Assembly (NCBI GenBank): GCA_031283185.1
Contig: JAITCH010000009.1
Span: 65,190-129,189 of the forward strand
DNA length: 64,000 nucleotides
Reading direction: 5' to 3'
Source of the DNA: Rickettsiales bacterium
GTDB taxonomy: Bacteria; Pseudomonadota; Alphaproteobacteria; Rs-D84
Under the pieces are notes generated by a model. The model did not search any database. It saw only the letters and a list, made by a program, of their open reading frames with translations, and was not told the DNA's origin. Each line of letters opens with the position of its first letter. Position 1 is the first letter of the stretch. This document shows, one piece after another, positions 8,871 to 21,244 of this stretch. A program made the translations under genes and the position numbers.

Positions 8871-10621
8871 AAATCAAATTCCCTGGCGTAAATTTTTGAC
8901 CGCATTGTCAAAATGAATTCGTCTAGTTGTATTCCGTTCATTTGTTTATTGTCGCGGGTGCGGATTGATATGGTTCCATCGGCCATTTCTTTATCGCCAA
9001 GGACGAACATATATGGGATTTGCATCAATTGTGCATCGCGGATTCGTTTTTGCATACTATCGGAAGAATAACTTTTTTCGATACGGAATCCGCGGCTTGA
9101 TGTAAATACAGCCGACCGCGAAAGTTTATCCGCGATTTCGTCTGCATATTTTTGATGCGCTTCGGATATGGGGATGATGACCGCGTGGACGGGCGAAATC
9201 CATAATGGCAGTTTGCCCGCGAATTGTTCTATTAGAATTCCGATGAATCGTTCCAGGCTGCCGAACAAAGCGCGATGAAGCATTATGGGACGCTTTTTCT
9301 CGCCATCTTTATCGACATAATTTATATCAAATCGTTCCGGCAAATTCATATCGAATTGCAGGGTGCCGCATTGCCAGTCGCGCCCGATTGCATCCTTCAA
9401 TACGAATTCCAATTTGGGTCCGTAAATCGCGCCTTCACCCGGGAACAATTCGAAATCGTATCCGCCGGCTTTAAGGGCGTTGGCGAGTGCCGCTTCGGAT
9501 ATATCCCAAATTTCATCACTGCCCAATCGTTCGGCTGGGCGAGTGGAAAGTTTTATGCGAACATTGTTAAATCCGAAATCTTTGTAAATATCCATTATCA
9601 GTTTTATGACTTTGACACATTCTGTTTCGACTTGTTCTTCGGTGCAGAATATGTGTGCATCGTCCTGGGTGAATTCGCGCACGCGCATAAGACCGGCTAA
9701 CGCGCCCGAAGATTCGTATCTGTCCACCTTGCCGAATTCGGAAATTTTCATCGGCAGATCGTGGTGTGATTTTATGCCTTGTTTGAAGACCAACATTCCG
9801 CCCGGGCAACTGACGGGCTTGGCTGCAAATTCGCCGTCTTCATCACGGACTTTTGCATAGTATATGTGCGCGGCATACATTTTCCAATGACCCGAAGTTT
9901 CAAACATCTTGCGAGAGCATAGGGACGGAGTGTTGATTTCTTGGTATTCTTCACCTTCTTGCCGGTCGCGCATATATTTGACCAATTCTTGAAATATCGT
10001 CCAACCTTTGGGATGCCAGAAAACATTGCCCGGGGCATATTCGGGATCAAAGTGAAACAGGTCAAGTGCGGCACCGATCTTGCGATGATCGCGTAGCGCG
10101 GCCTCTTCCATAAATTTCAAGTGCGCGTCCAATTCGTCTTTGGTGGCGAACGCGTCAACATAGATTCGTTGCAGCATTTTATTTTTGGAATCGCCTTTCC
10201 AATATGCGCCGGCCAGGGTGCGAATCTTGAACGCATCTTTCGGGAGTTCTTTTGATGAAGCAGCGTGCGGACCACGGCATAAATCGACAAAGTCGCGGAA
10301 TTTATAAATGCTGACATTTGCATCCGGGATTTCATTGATCCATTCTAATTTGTATGGTTGATCGGCGAACAATTCGCGCGCTTCGGATTTGGAAATAGTT
10401 TTTTGTTCAAAGCGACCATCGGACTTTATCAAGTCGCGCATTTCTTTTTCTATTTTCGCAAAGTCTTCCGGGACAAAGCGGTGGTCGGTATCAAAGTCGT
10501 AATAGAATCCATTTTCGATGGCGGGGCCGCCTGCGAATTTGACACCCGGGAAAAGTTTCTGCACTGCGGCGGCGAGTATGTGCGCCAACGAGTGCCGAAT
10601 AATTTCTATATCATAAGACAT
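8867..10621 (-). CDS. thrS: threonyl-tRNA synthetase (no TGS domain)
   Basis: Editing domain HSLAHILAAAV; class II motifs; anticodon-binding domain; begins directly at N2 domain. Confidence 0.95.
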   Translation of the reverse strand: MSYDIEIIRHSLAHILAAAVQKLFPGVKFAGGPAIENGFYYDFDTDHRFVPEDFAKIEKEMRDLIKSDGRFEQKTISKSEARELFADQPYKLEWINEIPDANVSIYKFRDFVDLCRGPHAASSKELPKDAFKIRTLAGAYWKGDSKNKMLQRIYVDAFATKDELDAHLKFMEEAALRDHRKIGAALDLFHFDPEYAPGNVFWHPKGWTIFQELVKYMRDRQEGEEYQEINTPSLCSRKMFETSGHWKMYAAHIYYAKVRDEDGEFAAKPVSCPGGMLVFKQGIKSHHDLPMKISEFGKVDRYESSGALAGLMRVREFTQDDAHIFCTEEQVETECVKVIKLIMDIYKDFGFNNVRIKLSTRPAERLGSDEIWDISEAALANALKAGGYDFELFPGEGAIYGPKLEFVLKDAIGRDWQCGTLQFDMNLPERFDINYVDKDGEKKRPIMLHRALFGSLERFIGILIEQFAGKLPLWISPVHAVIIPISEAHQKYADEIADKLSRSAVFTSSRGFRIEKSYSSDSMQKRIRDAQLMQIPYMFVLGDKEMADGTISIRTRDNKQMNGIQLDEFILTMRSKIYAREFDL

Positions 10622-10676
10622 TTGGAATTCCTTTTTTTATTGTTTTTATTTTACCTTAAAATTTCATTCTTGCAAC

Positions 10677-10703
10677 AAAAAAAGCCCGGGCGAACCCGGG
10701 CGT
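10677..10703 (-). terminator. rho-independent terminator of rplQ
   Basis: GCCCGGGTTCGCCCGGGC followed by T-run on the minus strand. Confidence 0.8.
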
Positions 10704-10723
10704 TATTACCTGTTGAAGGATAA

Positions 10724-11254
10724 TTAACTTCCCGAGGAGCGACGACGAATAGTCGGTGCTTTGGCTGCGCCCGATGTCGTTGCTTTTACCCCGGAATCCT
10801 TTGCGACCTTGGCGGCCGCGGATTTTTTCGCATCAGCCTTGGTATCGCCTTCCGAATTTTTAGCGACAACTTTCTGTCCTGCGGATTTGGCTGCGACATC
10901 GCGGTCAAGCAATTCAATGATTGCCATCGGCGCGGCGTCGCCATAGCGGAATCCGGCCTTTAATACACGGGTGTATCCACCCGGGCGGGATTTATAGCGC
11001 GGGGCGAGAATGGTGAAAACCTTTTTGACCAGGGTTTCGTCGCGTAGGAATTCGTTCAGTTTTCTGCGGTGAGCAAGGTCGTCGACCTTTGCCTTTGTTA
11101 TAATTTTTTCAACGATAGAGCGAAGGTCTTTTGCCTTTGGGAGCGTGGTTTTAATTTGCTCGCGTTCTATAAGTGCCTTGGCCAAGCCAAGGAATAGTGC
11201 TTTTCTCGCGTTATAATCGCGGTTAAATTTTCTACCAGACATTTGATGACGCAT
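10724..11254 (-). CDS. rplQ: 50S ribosomal protein L17 with Ala/Lys-rich C-terminal extension
   Basis: [21 protein letters not shown]...[27 protein letters not shown]. Confidence 0.97.
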   Translation of the reverse strand: MRHQMSGRKFNRDYNARKALFLGLAKALIEREQIKTTLPKAKDLRSIVEKIITKAKVDDLAHRRKLNEFLRDETLVKKVFTILAPRYKSRPGGYTRVLKAGFRYGDAAPMAIIELLDRDVAAKSAGQKVVAKNSEGDTKADAKKSAAAKVAKDSGVKATTSGAAKAPTIRRRSSGS

Positions 11255-11605
11255 ATTTCGCTCCTTTTAGTTTCCGCCCTTATTGTCATACCGGGGCTTG
11301 ACCCCGGTATCTTGCATTATAGGGATTGCGTTTTTGCCAAGACCTGACTTATCAGAATTCTTGAACATTAAATTAGGGGGATTTTAACCCCTGCCCCCCA
11401 AAAAGTCAAGTTTTATCGTCATCCCCGCGGAGGCGGGGATATATTGTAAGAGTCCCCTTCGCTGGCGAAGGGGTGCCGCCCGCAGGGCGGCGGGGTAGTG
11501 GTCAATAATAATTCCCCTCTCATGTGGAGGGGTGTCGCGCCGTAGCAAAGCGTAGGCGGACGGGGTGGTTGGTGCTTACCCACCCTCACCCATCATCCCG
11601 TCTTA

Positions 11606-12361
11606 TTAAAACTGCACCCCGAACTGAGTTCCGATAGTCCAGACGGAGTTCGCGGTTTCCCAGTTGCCACCCTTATATGTATTCTGCGTATCAAAACTAC
11701 GGGCGATATAAGGCATTATATCCACAGATTTGTTGACATTATATACAGCACCGATCCTGGCACTGGGCTTGCGTTGATAAAGGATGCCGTCTTTGCGGGA
11801 AGGCAAATCCATATAGTGGTCGTGCGCTGAAATGTTATAGAAAATATCTCCACGGATCGCCCAAGTTTTACCCAACTTATAAAGGCCTTGCAGGTTCATC
11901 AGCAAGTCATATTCCAACCAGTCAGAATAATAGTCCCGGTCGACAAAGCGGGCGGCGACATTAAAGCCCCAAGAAAATTTATCGCTGACATCGCCATAAA
12001 TATATGTGCCGATTGTCGGAACAATGTTGTCGGCGGACAATTCGTATTTCGCTATCAAGTCCATACCGAACCGGCGGTTGCTAGAAAGTTGCCAGTTGAA
12101 TCCGATTGCCGGGCGGGAAATGCTGCTTGGTTCATAGAAGACGAAAAGTTGATCCATTACGCCATAGTTGAGTGTCTGTGCGGTCGGGCCAAAAAAGGTT
12201 CCGTCTGTAATGCCTGCCTTGCTCGGCAAGTTATAGCCCAAGTTGATGCCGGCCAAAAATTGATTTGAACTCACTCGGTATCCCGGGTCAAGGGGTGTTC
12301 TGGCGGATGCCGCGCTTGCCACCATAACGGCGGCTATTGTTATTGTGATTAGTCTTTTCAT
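11606..12361 (-). CDS. outer membrane beta-barrel protein
   Basis: Signal peptide, alternating amphipathic strands, C-terminal aromatic (GVQF). Confidence 0.65.
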   Translation of the reverse strand: MKRLITITIAAVMVASAASARTPLDPGYRVSSNQFLAGINLGYNLPSKAGITDGTFFGPTAQTLNYGVMDQLFVFYEPSSISRPAIGFNWQLSSNRRFGMDLIAKYELSADNIVPTIGTYIYGDVSDKFSWGFNVAARFVDRDYYSDWLEYDLLMNLQGLYKLGKTWAIRGDIFYNISAHDHYMDLPSRKDGILYQRKPSARIGAVYNVNKSVDIMPYIARSFDTQNTYKGGNWETANSVWTIGTQFGVQF

Positions 12362-12416
12362 ATTGTTCTCCTTTGGTTGTTTTATTTATAAAAGTTTTGA
12401 CCTAGGAATGCAAGCC

Positions 12417-13205
12417 TTAAAACCTATAACTCAGTCCCAGACCGAACAAGACTTGGTCTTTTGCGAATGTTATTGGCGACTCGGCACCGACATTCACCAG
12501 GCGCAGATATTCGAATGCGATGTCCACCGACCAGGCTTTTGTTATAAAGTATTTTGCCAGCCCGCCGAAATCCCAACTTTTCAGCCCGCCCTTTGCGTTC
12601 CATTCTGGGAAACCCCACCTTTCGCCTTCGCGTTCTGTGATTCCGAAATAAGTTTGATTAAAGGCGCGGTCGCCCCAAATAAGGGTCGTGTATAGGGTCA
12701 GATTCAGTTTTTTATCCAGCAAGTCGTCGCGCCAAGTTGCACCGATATTGTAAGACGCGCCGGGGTTGTCGTTCGCCAAACCTTCGGTTATACGAAAGTT
12801 CAACATAAACGGGTCGATTTTATATATAGTATTCAATGTGGCGGTCGGCCGAATGCTTTTTATAAAGTCAATGGTTCCGAGGGATTCGCCCAGGTTTCGT
12901 TTTGCACGCCAGCGCAAAGCGGGCGCGAAGATCAGACTTCGTGAATCGTTGACCGGGATGTATGCGCCTGCTCCGCGCATAATGGATGCGAATAATGGAC
13001 CATATTGTAATTCCATCATCGGGAAATAGAAAGGCTCGTATTTGTTGGATCCTTCATATCGCGGAGAAATGAAGGCCATTGCTCCGACCGATCGTTCTTC
13101 CCATTTAAAGTATTCGATCATAGACGCCCGCGCCGGGAGGCAAAGTCCAAATAATATGGCAAAAATTATTGCTTTCATTTTCATCATAGTGTGATTATAA
13201 TCCAA
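12417..13205 (-). CDS. MipA/OmpV-like outer membrane protein
   Basis: Signal peptide; beta-barrel pattern; SPRYEGSNKYEPFYFPMMELQYG resembles MipA/OmpV N-terminus; C-terminal YRF. Confidence 0.65.
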   Translation of the reverse strand: MDYNHTMMKMKAIIFAILFGLCLPARASMIEYFKWEERSVGAMAFISPRYEGSNKYEPFYFPMMELQYGPLFASIMRGAGAYIPVNDSRSLIFAPALRWRAKRNLGESLGTIDFIKSIRPTATLNTIYKIDPFMLNFRITEGLANDNPGASYNIGATWRDDLLDKKLNLTLYTTLIWGDRAFNQTYFGITEREGERWGFPEWNAKGGLKSWDFGGLAKYFITKAWSVDIAFEYLRLVNVGAESPITFAKDQVLFGLGLSYRF

Positions 13206-13210
13206 AAATC

Positions 13211-14398
13211 ATGAATAGGAAGAAAATCTTTTTATGGGGTTTATATACATTTGCGAACTCGATTGTTTTCGTCAATTTCCTGGTTTATTTCTCGAAATGG
13301 CTGGTTATGGACGGCGGATTATCGGATATGGCGTATAATTTAGTGTTTGTGGCTGTGGCTGTTTTGCTGTTGTTTTCCGCGCCGTCTTTGTCGGCTCACG
13401 CGGACAAGTGCGGAAATCGGACGATTTTGCTAAACATTGCATCGGTCGGGACGATTTTGGCGTATCTGGCTGCCGCGCTTGCCGCATTATGGGGCGCGCC
13501 GGTGGTGCTGGCGTTTTTATTTTTGATTGCCGCACAATATTTTTTCCAAATGTCATATATATTTTACGACCCGCTTTTGAATGACTTGTCGGATAAAGAG
13601 CATCGCGGAAGCGCATCGGGCATAGGGCAGTTTTGTAGCGCGTCTGGAATGATATTTGGACTTGCGGCGTCATTGCCATTGGTGTCGGCGGGCGGAAGAC
13701 TTGCGCCATTGATTCCGTCTATTGTTGCGTTCACGATACTTGCATTGCCGATGATGTTGTTATACCGCGAAGATTGCGCCGTTCGGCAGAAAGAGAAAAT
13801 TAGGTTGGGTTTTGATTGGAAGAAATTCCGTGCATTTATATTAACTTCGGCTGCCGCGCCGATTTTGATTGCGTTCTTCTTTTATACGAATGCGTTGAAT
13901 ACGATTACGAATAATTATTCAATTTATGCGGGTCAGGTGCTGTCTATAACGGACGAGACGACTTCGGTTATAATGATAGTGGTTCAGATTGCGGCGGCAC
14001 TGGGGGCGTTGGCGATTGGCTTTGTCGGCGATAGGATTGGGATTCGCAGATGTTTGTTTGGGATATTGTGGACTTGGTTATTGCTGATTCCGATGATTGC
14101 ATCATCCAGTCAAATGTGGGTGTTTTTTGTGCTGGCAGGGATTCTAGGCCTGACAATCGGGGCAGGTTGGTCTGCGAGCCGAGCGTATATCAGCACGAAT
14201 TTGGAAGACGGACAGGTGGGCTATGGCTTTTCATTTTATACGATTTTCGACAGGTTTTCGTGTATGGTAGGACCGGTTATTTGGGGCGGGGTTTTGGCAT
14301 CCGGCGCGGGTTATCGCGCTGCAATGCTCTCAATGGCATTCTTTGTGGCAATGGGAATAATAATTCTTTTCCTCGGCACCCGCAAGAAGTTAAAATAA
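13211..14398 (+). CDS. MFS transporter (UMF1/Atg22-like)
   Basis: 12-TM pattern; LWGLYTFANSIVFVNFLVYFSKW start. Confidence 0.75.
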   Translation: MNRKKIFLWGLYTFANSIVFVNFLVYFSKWLVMDGGLSDMAYNLVFVAVAVLLLFSAPSLSAHADKCGNRTILLNIASVGTILAYLAAALAALWGAPVVLAFLFLIAAQYFFQMSYIFYDPLLNDLSDKEHRGSASGIGQFCSASGMIFGLAASLPLVSAGGRLAPLIPSIVAFTILALPMMLLYREDCAVRQKEKIRLGFDWKKFRAFILTSAAAPILIAFFFYTNALNTITNNYSIYAGQVLSITDETTSVIMIVVQIAAALGALAIGFVGDRIGIRRCLFGILWTWLLLIPMIASSSQMWVFFVLAGILGLTIGAGWSASRAYISTNLEDGQVGYGFSFYTIFDRFSCMVGPVIWGGVLASGAGYRAAMLSMAFFVAMGIIILFLGTRKKLK

Positions 14399-14403
14399 TT
14401 ATA

Positions 14404-14770
14404 TCCTTCCCAATTTTTTTGTCAGCCCCGCGCAGGCGGGGCTAGGGCTAAAAATCGCGGGCGTAGCCCGCCAAAATAATAATGTCATCCCGGGGCTTGA
14501 CCCCGGGATCTCGCCGAATAACTTTCCTGCCCCCGTTGCCGGGGGCGGGGCGGTCGCCTGTTATAGCGACCGGGGGTGGGGGTTTAATAAGTCATTGCCC
14601 GACTTGATCGGGCAATCCCGGCAAATAAAATTCCCCTCTCATGTGGAGGGGTGTCGCGCCGTAGCGAAGCGTAGGCGGACGGGGTGGTTGGTGCTTGTTA
14701 ATCGCACAAAAGTCCCCTTCGCTGGCGAAACCATCTGTCGGCTTCGCCGCCGGGGTAGTGGTAATAAAAA
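14404..14770. repeat. intergenic hairpin-repeat mosaic (types C, E, C, B, linker, A)
   Basis: gtcatcccggggcttgaccccgggatct; ctgcccccgttgccgggggcggggcggtcgcctgttatagcgaccgggggtgggggt; B-linker-A block. Confidence 0.9.
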
Positions 14771-14876
14771 GCCGGGCGGGATCTCCGAATCCCGCCCGGA
14801 ACCCTTTTATCACTTTATTATTTCCGCACCCACCTCTACCATCCCGGTAGCATGGTATACCCTTTCGACCAAGATT

Positions 14877-17018
14877 TTATTTTTGCTTTTTTGGGAAATC
14901 AATCAAGTCGCCCAACACCCTTTCTACTACGGCCTCAGAAAAATGCTCATTAATAAATGCGGTTGATTTAAATGATATGTCTTCCAATGCCTTAAAATCG
15001 TTATATAGTTTGATCACCGCATTAGCAAATTTATCTGAGCTGTCTGCGATGGCAAGTATACCTGACGCAATACCTTCTGCACCAATGCTTGTGGTAACGA
15101 CCGGGACTTTGTTGTATATAGCCTCTATAATCTTTCCCTTGATTCCTGCACCATAGCGAAGCGGAGCCACTACCAGCCTGCATTTTTGGTAGTATTCATC
15201 CAATTCTTCATCAGACACATAGCCAGTGAAAATCACGCCGTCCCCATACAAATCCTGCACTTCTTTTTCTGGTTTTTTTCCGATAACATAAAATTCAAGG
15301 TCTGGGATTTTATTTTTTATATCTGGAAATATGTCTTTCAGAAACCATTTCACCGCATCAAGATTGGGACCATGCGACCCGCCGCAGAACATTATACCAG
15401 AGCGATTAGCAGGATTATATGATATTCCATTCTTTTTATCCGTGTCCAGAATATACAATGGCACCGCGACAGCCGGCACGCCCGGAGCCAACTTGTTCAC
15501 CTCGGGAATTTCATCTTTTGAATATGTTGCGACCGCATGTGACCCGGTCATCGCCTCAATCTCCCAAGCCTTATGTATTTCGGCACTTTTTAACGCACAA
15601 GGATCTTTTGTGATTTCGAAATTACGCTGTTCACGGACACAATGTATGTCCACCGCTTGATATATAATTTTGGCGCGAGTGTATTTACGAAGCAAAGGCA
15701 AATACCAATGCGCCACAGAAGGTCTGCAAAGATAAATACAATCAACAAATCGACCATTTTCACGCAGCCACATTAGGTCATCGGCATTTAATAGCACTTC
15801 AATTCCAAGTTGGCAAAGTTCATCGGCATATTTAATATACTCGTCGCCCTTAAATTTACTTTGCGGCATGAATTTCACATTAAAGCCGTGGCGATTGAAA
15901 AATTCCAAATACTGGCGTGCAGCTCTATCGCCGCAGTTGGTATCATGTTTGGGAACATTATTATCTATAAAGAGAAGCGTTTTCTTTGTTTTTGTGCGAT
16001 CGCGCCCCCAAAATTCCTGGCCGGACATACATTGTTGATTGTGCAACTCGTTTGTCCACTTTTTGATAAATTTCTCTCTATTGTTATTAATTAAAATTTT
16101 CGAGTTGTTATTATATGATATGTTATTAAAGTGGAAGACTTCTGATTTTGGCTGGACGACTACTTTGAATCCGCTTTTTCGCACACGAAACGCGAAATCC
16201 ACATCTTCAAAATATGCTGGACAGAATTCCTCGTCGAATCCGTTAAGTCTTGTCCATAGATCCCGCCTAACCATCAAGGCGCAGCCGGATATATAATCAA
16301 CTTCTTTGACATATTTGACTTCATCCGAGTTGCGTTTCCATCCATAGCCAAAATTCCAAATATCGCAATTTTGATAGACAATTCCGCCGCATTCTTGTAC
16401 AGATCCCGATACATTCAAAATCTTTGATCCGACAGCTCCTATCAATTGGTCGGCATCAATCGTTTTAACAAGCGAACTCAGCCATCCCTCGATCATAATC
16501 ATATCATTATTGACCAGCATTATGTAATCGCCTTTGGCATACTTTGCCGCATTGTTGCAGTTTTTAATAAAGCCAAGGTTCTTTTTATTTTGAACATGAA
16601 TGATATTTTCTATGTATTCTGAAATGTTTTTCGTTCTATCCGAAGAATTATCATCCGCAATTATTACTTCATAATTCGTATCTTTAGTGTGTGCAAGTAT
16701 GGAATACAGGCAGGCACGGGTATATTTATATTGATTATAGACTGGCATAATTATTGATACTTTGGGATTTTCACAACGGGCAAAGCTAAACTTTTTCGGA
16801 ACGCGTTCTCGTGGCATCGCCGTCCTTTTTTTATCATAAACATTATTCTCTATCATTCTGCCTTGTCCACGAGGACTCAATTTGCGTTTGCTTATTCTAA
16901 TTCCCATAAAATAAGTTTCAACAGCATTGATTGATTTTTTCTTCATCAGATATGGCAAACCAAAGAAATAATATCTCTTGTCTCCGTCCATACAACTTTT
17001 TTTCCCAAACAATTTCAT
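14877..17018 (-). CDS. two-domain glycosyltransferase (GT2 + GT4-like)
   Basis: PKVSIIMPVYNQYKYTRACLYSIL...IIADDNSSD (GT2); C-terminal APLRYGAGIKGKIIEAI..PVVTTSIGAEGI (GT4). Confidence 0.85.
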   Translation of the reverse strand: MKLFGKKSCMDGDKRYYFFGLPYLMKKKSINAVETYFMGIRISKRKLSPRGQGRMIENNVYDKKRTAMPRERVPKKFSFARCENPKVSIIMPVYNQYKYTRACLYSILAHTKDTNYEVIIADDNSSDRTKNISEYIENIIHVQNKKNLGFIKNCNNAAKYAKGDYIMLVNNDMIMIEGWLSSLVKTIDADQLIGAVGSKILNVSGSVQECGGIVYQNCDIWNFGYGWKRNSDEVKYVKEVDYISGCALMVRRDLWTRLNGFDEEFCPAYFEDVDFAFRVRKSGFKVVVQPKSEVFHFNNISYNNNSKILINNNREKFIKKWTNELHNQQCMSGQEFWGRDRTKTKKTLLFIDNNVPKHDTNCGDRAARQYLEFFNRHGFNVKFMPQSKFKGDEYIKYADELCQLGIEVLLNADDLMWLRENGRFVDCIYLCRPSVAHWYLPLLRKYTRAKIIYQAVDIHCVREQRNFEITKDPCALKSAEIHKAWEIEAMTGSHAVATYSKDEIPEVNKLAPGVPAVAVPLYILDTDKKNGISYNPANRSGIMFCGGSHGPNLDAVKWFLKDIFPDIKNKIPDLEFYVIGKKPEKEVQDLYGDGVIFTGYVSDEELDEYYQKCRLVVAPLRYGAGIKGKIIEAIYNKVPVVTTSIGAEGIASGILAIADSSDKFANAVIKLYNDFKALEDISFKSTAFINEHFSEAVVERVLGDLIDFPKKQK

Positions 17019-17196
17019 AATTTATGTCCCCTATTAATTTTTCAATTAATGAGTTTAACATTAAATATCGATGTTTGGAATAAAAAAATTGAGGACATAA
17101 TTCTAAAACTTATTTTGTTATAACCTGTTATTCTTTTTAATTTCAATTTTGCCGCTGGGATATGTATAATTCCAAGATAAAAGGAATTAAAGCAAA

Positions 17197-17997
17197 ATGA
17201 TCCATTCAACCGCTATCGTTCACAAAAACGCCATCATCGGTCAAGATGTCGAAATCGGCGCATACTGCATAATCGGCGACCAAGTTAAACTCGGCGACCG
17301 CGTCATCCTTAAATCCCATGTCGTAGTCGAAGGTCCCACCGAAATCGGCGAGGACACAATCATCTATCCCTTCGCCGCCATCGGCACAAAAGGGCAAGAC
17401 CTGAAATTCCAAGAAGACGACCAAATGTCCGGCGTCAAAATCGGCAAGCGCAATCGCATCCGCGAATATGCCACCATTCAACAAGGAACCCCCGCATCAA
17501 AGGGCACAATCGTTGGCGATGACTGCCAGATTATGATCAACGCCCATGTCGCCCACGACTGCATCCTTGGCAACAACATCATCCTTTCCAATGTCGTGCA
17601 ACTCGCCGGTCATGTGGAAGTCGAAGACTTTGCAATCGTATCCGGGATGGCCGCCGTCCACCAATTCTGCCGCATCGGAAAATACGCGATTGTCGGCGGC
17701 GTCAGCGGAGTCGCAAACGATGTTCTGCCTTATAGTATCTCGGACGGACGGCCTGCGATTTACAAGACCCTGAACCGCGTGGGACTTTCGCGCCACGGAA
17801 TCGGCAACGATGATATGCACGCAATTTATGAAGTCTACAAAGCGTTGTTCGACAAGTCTGATATTACAAGTTCAGTTGCAAGCCGATTGAAAGAAATTCG
17901 GAAAAAGGTAAAGGATAGTCCGTATGCAATGGACGCGCTTGATTTTATAGAGAATCGGTCGAAGCGCGGCGCAACCGATTTTTCTAAACGCGAATGA
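17197..17997 (+). CDS. lpxA: UDP-N-acetylglucosamine acyltransferase
   Basis: Hexapeptide repeats; VVEGPTEIGEDTIIYPFAAIGTKGQDLKF; HVAHDC. Confidence 0.95.
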   Translation: MIHSTAIVHKNAIIGQDVEIGAYCIIGDQVKLGDRVILKSHVVVEGPTEIGEDTIIYPFAAIGTKGQDLKFQEDDQMSGVKIGKRNRIREYATIQQGTPASKGTIVGDDCQIMINAHVAHDCILGNNIILSNVVQLAGHVEVEDFAIVSGMAAVHQFCRIGKYAIVGGVSGVANDVLPYSISDGRPAIYKTLNRVGLSRHGIGNDDMHAIYEVYKALFDKSDITSSVASRLKEIRKKVKDSPYAMDALDFIENRSKRGATDFSKRE

Positions 17998-19094
17998 ACA
18001 ACAAAATCAAAATTTTCATAATGGCTGGTGAAGCATCTGGCGATGTGCTTGGCGCGTCAGTTATGCGTAGTTTCGGCAATCAAGCAGAATTCCGCGGCAT
18101 CGGCGGAATGAATATGACTTCGGCGGGACTTAAATCAATTTTCCCAATGGCCGATTTGTCCGTTATGGGATTGTCCGCAGTTATCGCAAGAATTTGGACA
18201 TTGCTCCGCCGTATTCGGCAAGCCGCAGACGCAATTAAAAAATGGAATCCCGATGTCGTGCTGTCCATAGATTCGCCCGGCTTTGCCAAGGCAGTCGCAA
18301 AAAAAATCGGCAAGGGCAATGGCGCGAAACTTTATCATTTTGTTGCGCCGCAGGTATGGGCTTGGCGTGCCGGACGCGCGAAAAAATTTGCGAAACTATT
18401 TGATCGGCTTTATTGCTTTTTTGATTTCGAAGTTCCGTATTTTACAAAGTTCGGTTTGCCGACAATTCCAGTCGGTCATCCTATTGCGGACGGAGAAATC
18501 AGAAACTTCATTGGTCGGAAACGCGACAATAAAATGATCGCGCTTTTGCCCGGTTCGCGCCCGGCAGAAGTCGCAGCGCATATGCCGTTATTGGGCGCGG
18601 TTGCGGAAAATTTTCCAGGATATAAAATTATGGTTCCTGTCGCCGACCCAGTTCGGGCACAAGTTGTAGCGGCTGCGAAATCATGGAATGCAAAGCCGAT
18701 TTTCGCCGCCAGTCAAAACCGATATTCTGTTTTCGCCGATGCCGCATTGGCAGTGGTGGCAAGCGGAACGGCAAGCGCGGAACTGGCGGTGCTTCATACC
18801 CCGGCAGTGGTGGTTTATAAGACGAGCGCGCTGACATATTGGGGATTTCGTCTGGTATCAAAAATCAAATTTGTTTCATTGGTGAATATAATAATGGGGC
18901 GGAAAATTTATCCTGAATTTTTACAGCATAACGCGACTGCAAATAATGTTATTATGTCCGCGCATAAAATTTTGGATGATGATGCTGTGCGCGAAAAGAT
19001 GATTTCAGAATTAGAATCGGCGGATAAAATTTGGTCGCTGGGCGGCCTTCCCGCAAGCGACATCCTCCGCGATGATTTAATAAAATCTTTATAG
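17994..19094 (+). CDS. lpxB: lipid-A-disaccharide synthase
   Basis: MAGEASGDVLGASVM; HFVAPQVWAW; PVGHPIAD; LLPGSRPAEV. Confidence 0.96.
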   Translation: MNNKIKIFIMAGEASGDVLGASVMRSFGNQAEFRGIGGMNMTSAGLKSIFPMADLSVMGLSAVIARIWTLLRRIRQAADAIKKWNPDVVLSIDSPGFAKAVAKKIGKGNGAKLYHFVAPQVWAWRAGRAKKFAKLFDRLYCFFDFEVPYFTKFGLPTIPVGHPIADGEIRNFIGRKRDNKMIALLPGSRPAEVAAHMPLLGAVAENFPGYKIMVPVADPVRAQVVAAAKSWNAKPIFAASQNRYSVFADAALAVVASGTASAELAVLHTPAVVVYKTSALTYWGFRLVSKIKFVSLVNIIMGRKIYPEFLQHNATANNVIMSAHKILDDDAVREKMISELESADKIWSLGGLPASDILRDDLIKSL

Positions 19095-19116
19095 TTCCCC
19101 ACCCCGGATCAACAGG

Positions 19117-19242
19117 CTCAAAAGTCCCCTTCGCTGGCGAAGGGGTGCGCCCGAAGGGCGCGGGGTAGTGGTAAAAAATTCCCCGCCAATGGTGGCGGGG
19201 TGTCGCGCCGTAGCAAAGCGAAGGCGGACGGGGTGGTTAGAT
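19117..19242. repeat. type A + type B hairpin repeats
   Basis: CCCCTTCGCTGGCGAAGGGG...GGGGTAGTGG then CCCCGCCAATGGTGGCGGGG...GGGGTGGTTAG. Confidence 0.9.
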
Positions 19243-19261
19243 AATAAAAACTTCCCTACCC

Positions 19262-20878
<1,617 letters not shown>

Positions 20879-20888
20879 TTATTTCTCC

Positions 20889-21173
20889 TTATAGTATTCC
20901 TAAAATATCTTTTTCTTTAATGATTACAAAGTCTTTTTCATCCAGTTTTATTTCAGATGCAGATCCGGCCCATTTAGCGAATAGAACGACATCGCCGACT
21001 TTGACGGACATTGGAATTTTGGTTCCGTTTTCATACGCGCCCTCACCGATTGCGATGACTTTACCACGCGATGGTTTTTCTTGGGCGTTGTCAGGGATAA
21101 TTATTCCGCCTGCTGTTTTTGATTCTTCTTCTAGACGGCTTATTAAAACGAAATCGCCAAGTGGTTTCAGCAT
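20889..21173 (-). CDS. groS: co-chaperonin GroES
   Basis: LKPLGDFVLISRLEEESKTAGGIIIPDNAQEKPSRGKV. Confidence 0.98.
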   Translation of the reverse strand: MLKPLGDFVLISRLEEESKTAGGIIIPDNAQEKPSRGKVIAIGEGAYENGTKIPMSVKVGDVVLFAKWAGSASEIKLDEKDFVIIKEKDILGIL

Positions 21174-21244
21174 AATTTTCTCCTTGTTTTTAAGACATAC
21201 TGGAAATATAGTGGAAGTATGAAAAATTTCAAGGGGTAAAAACT

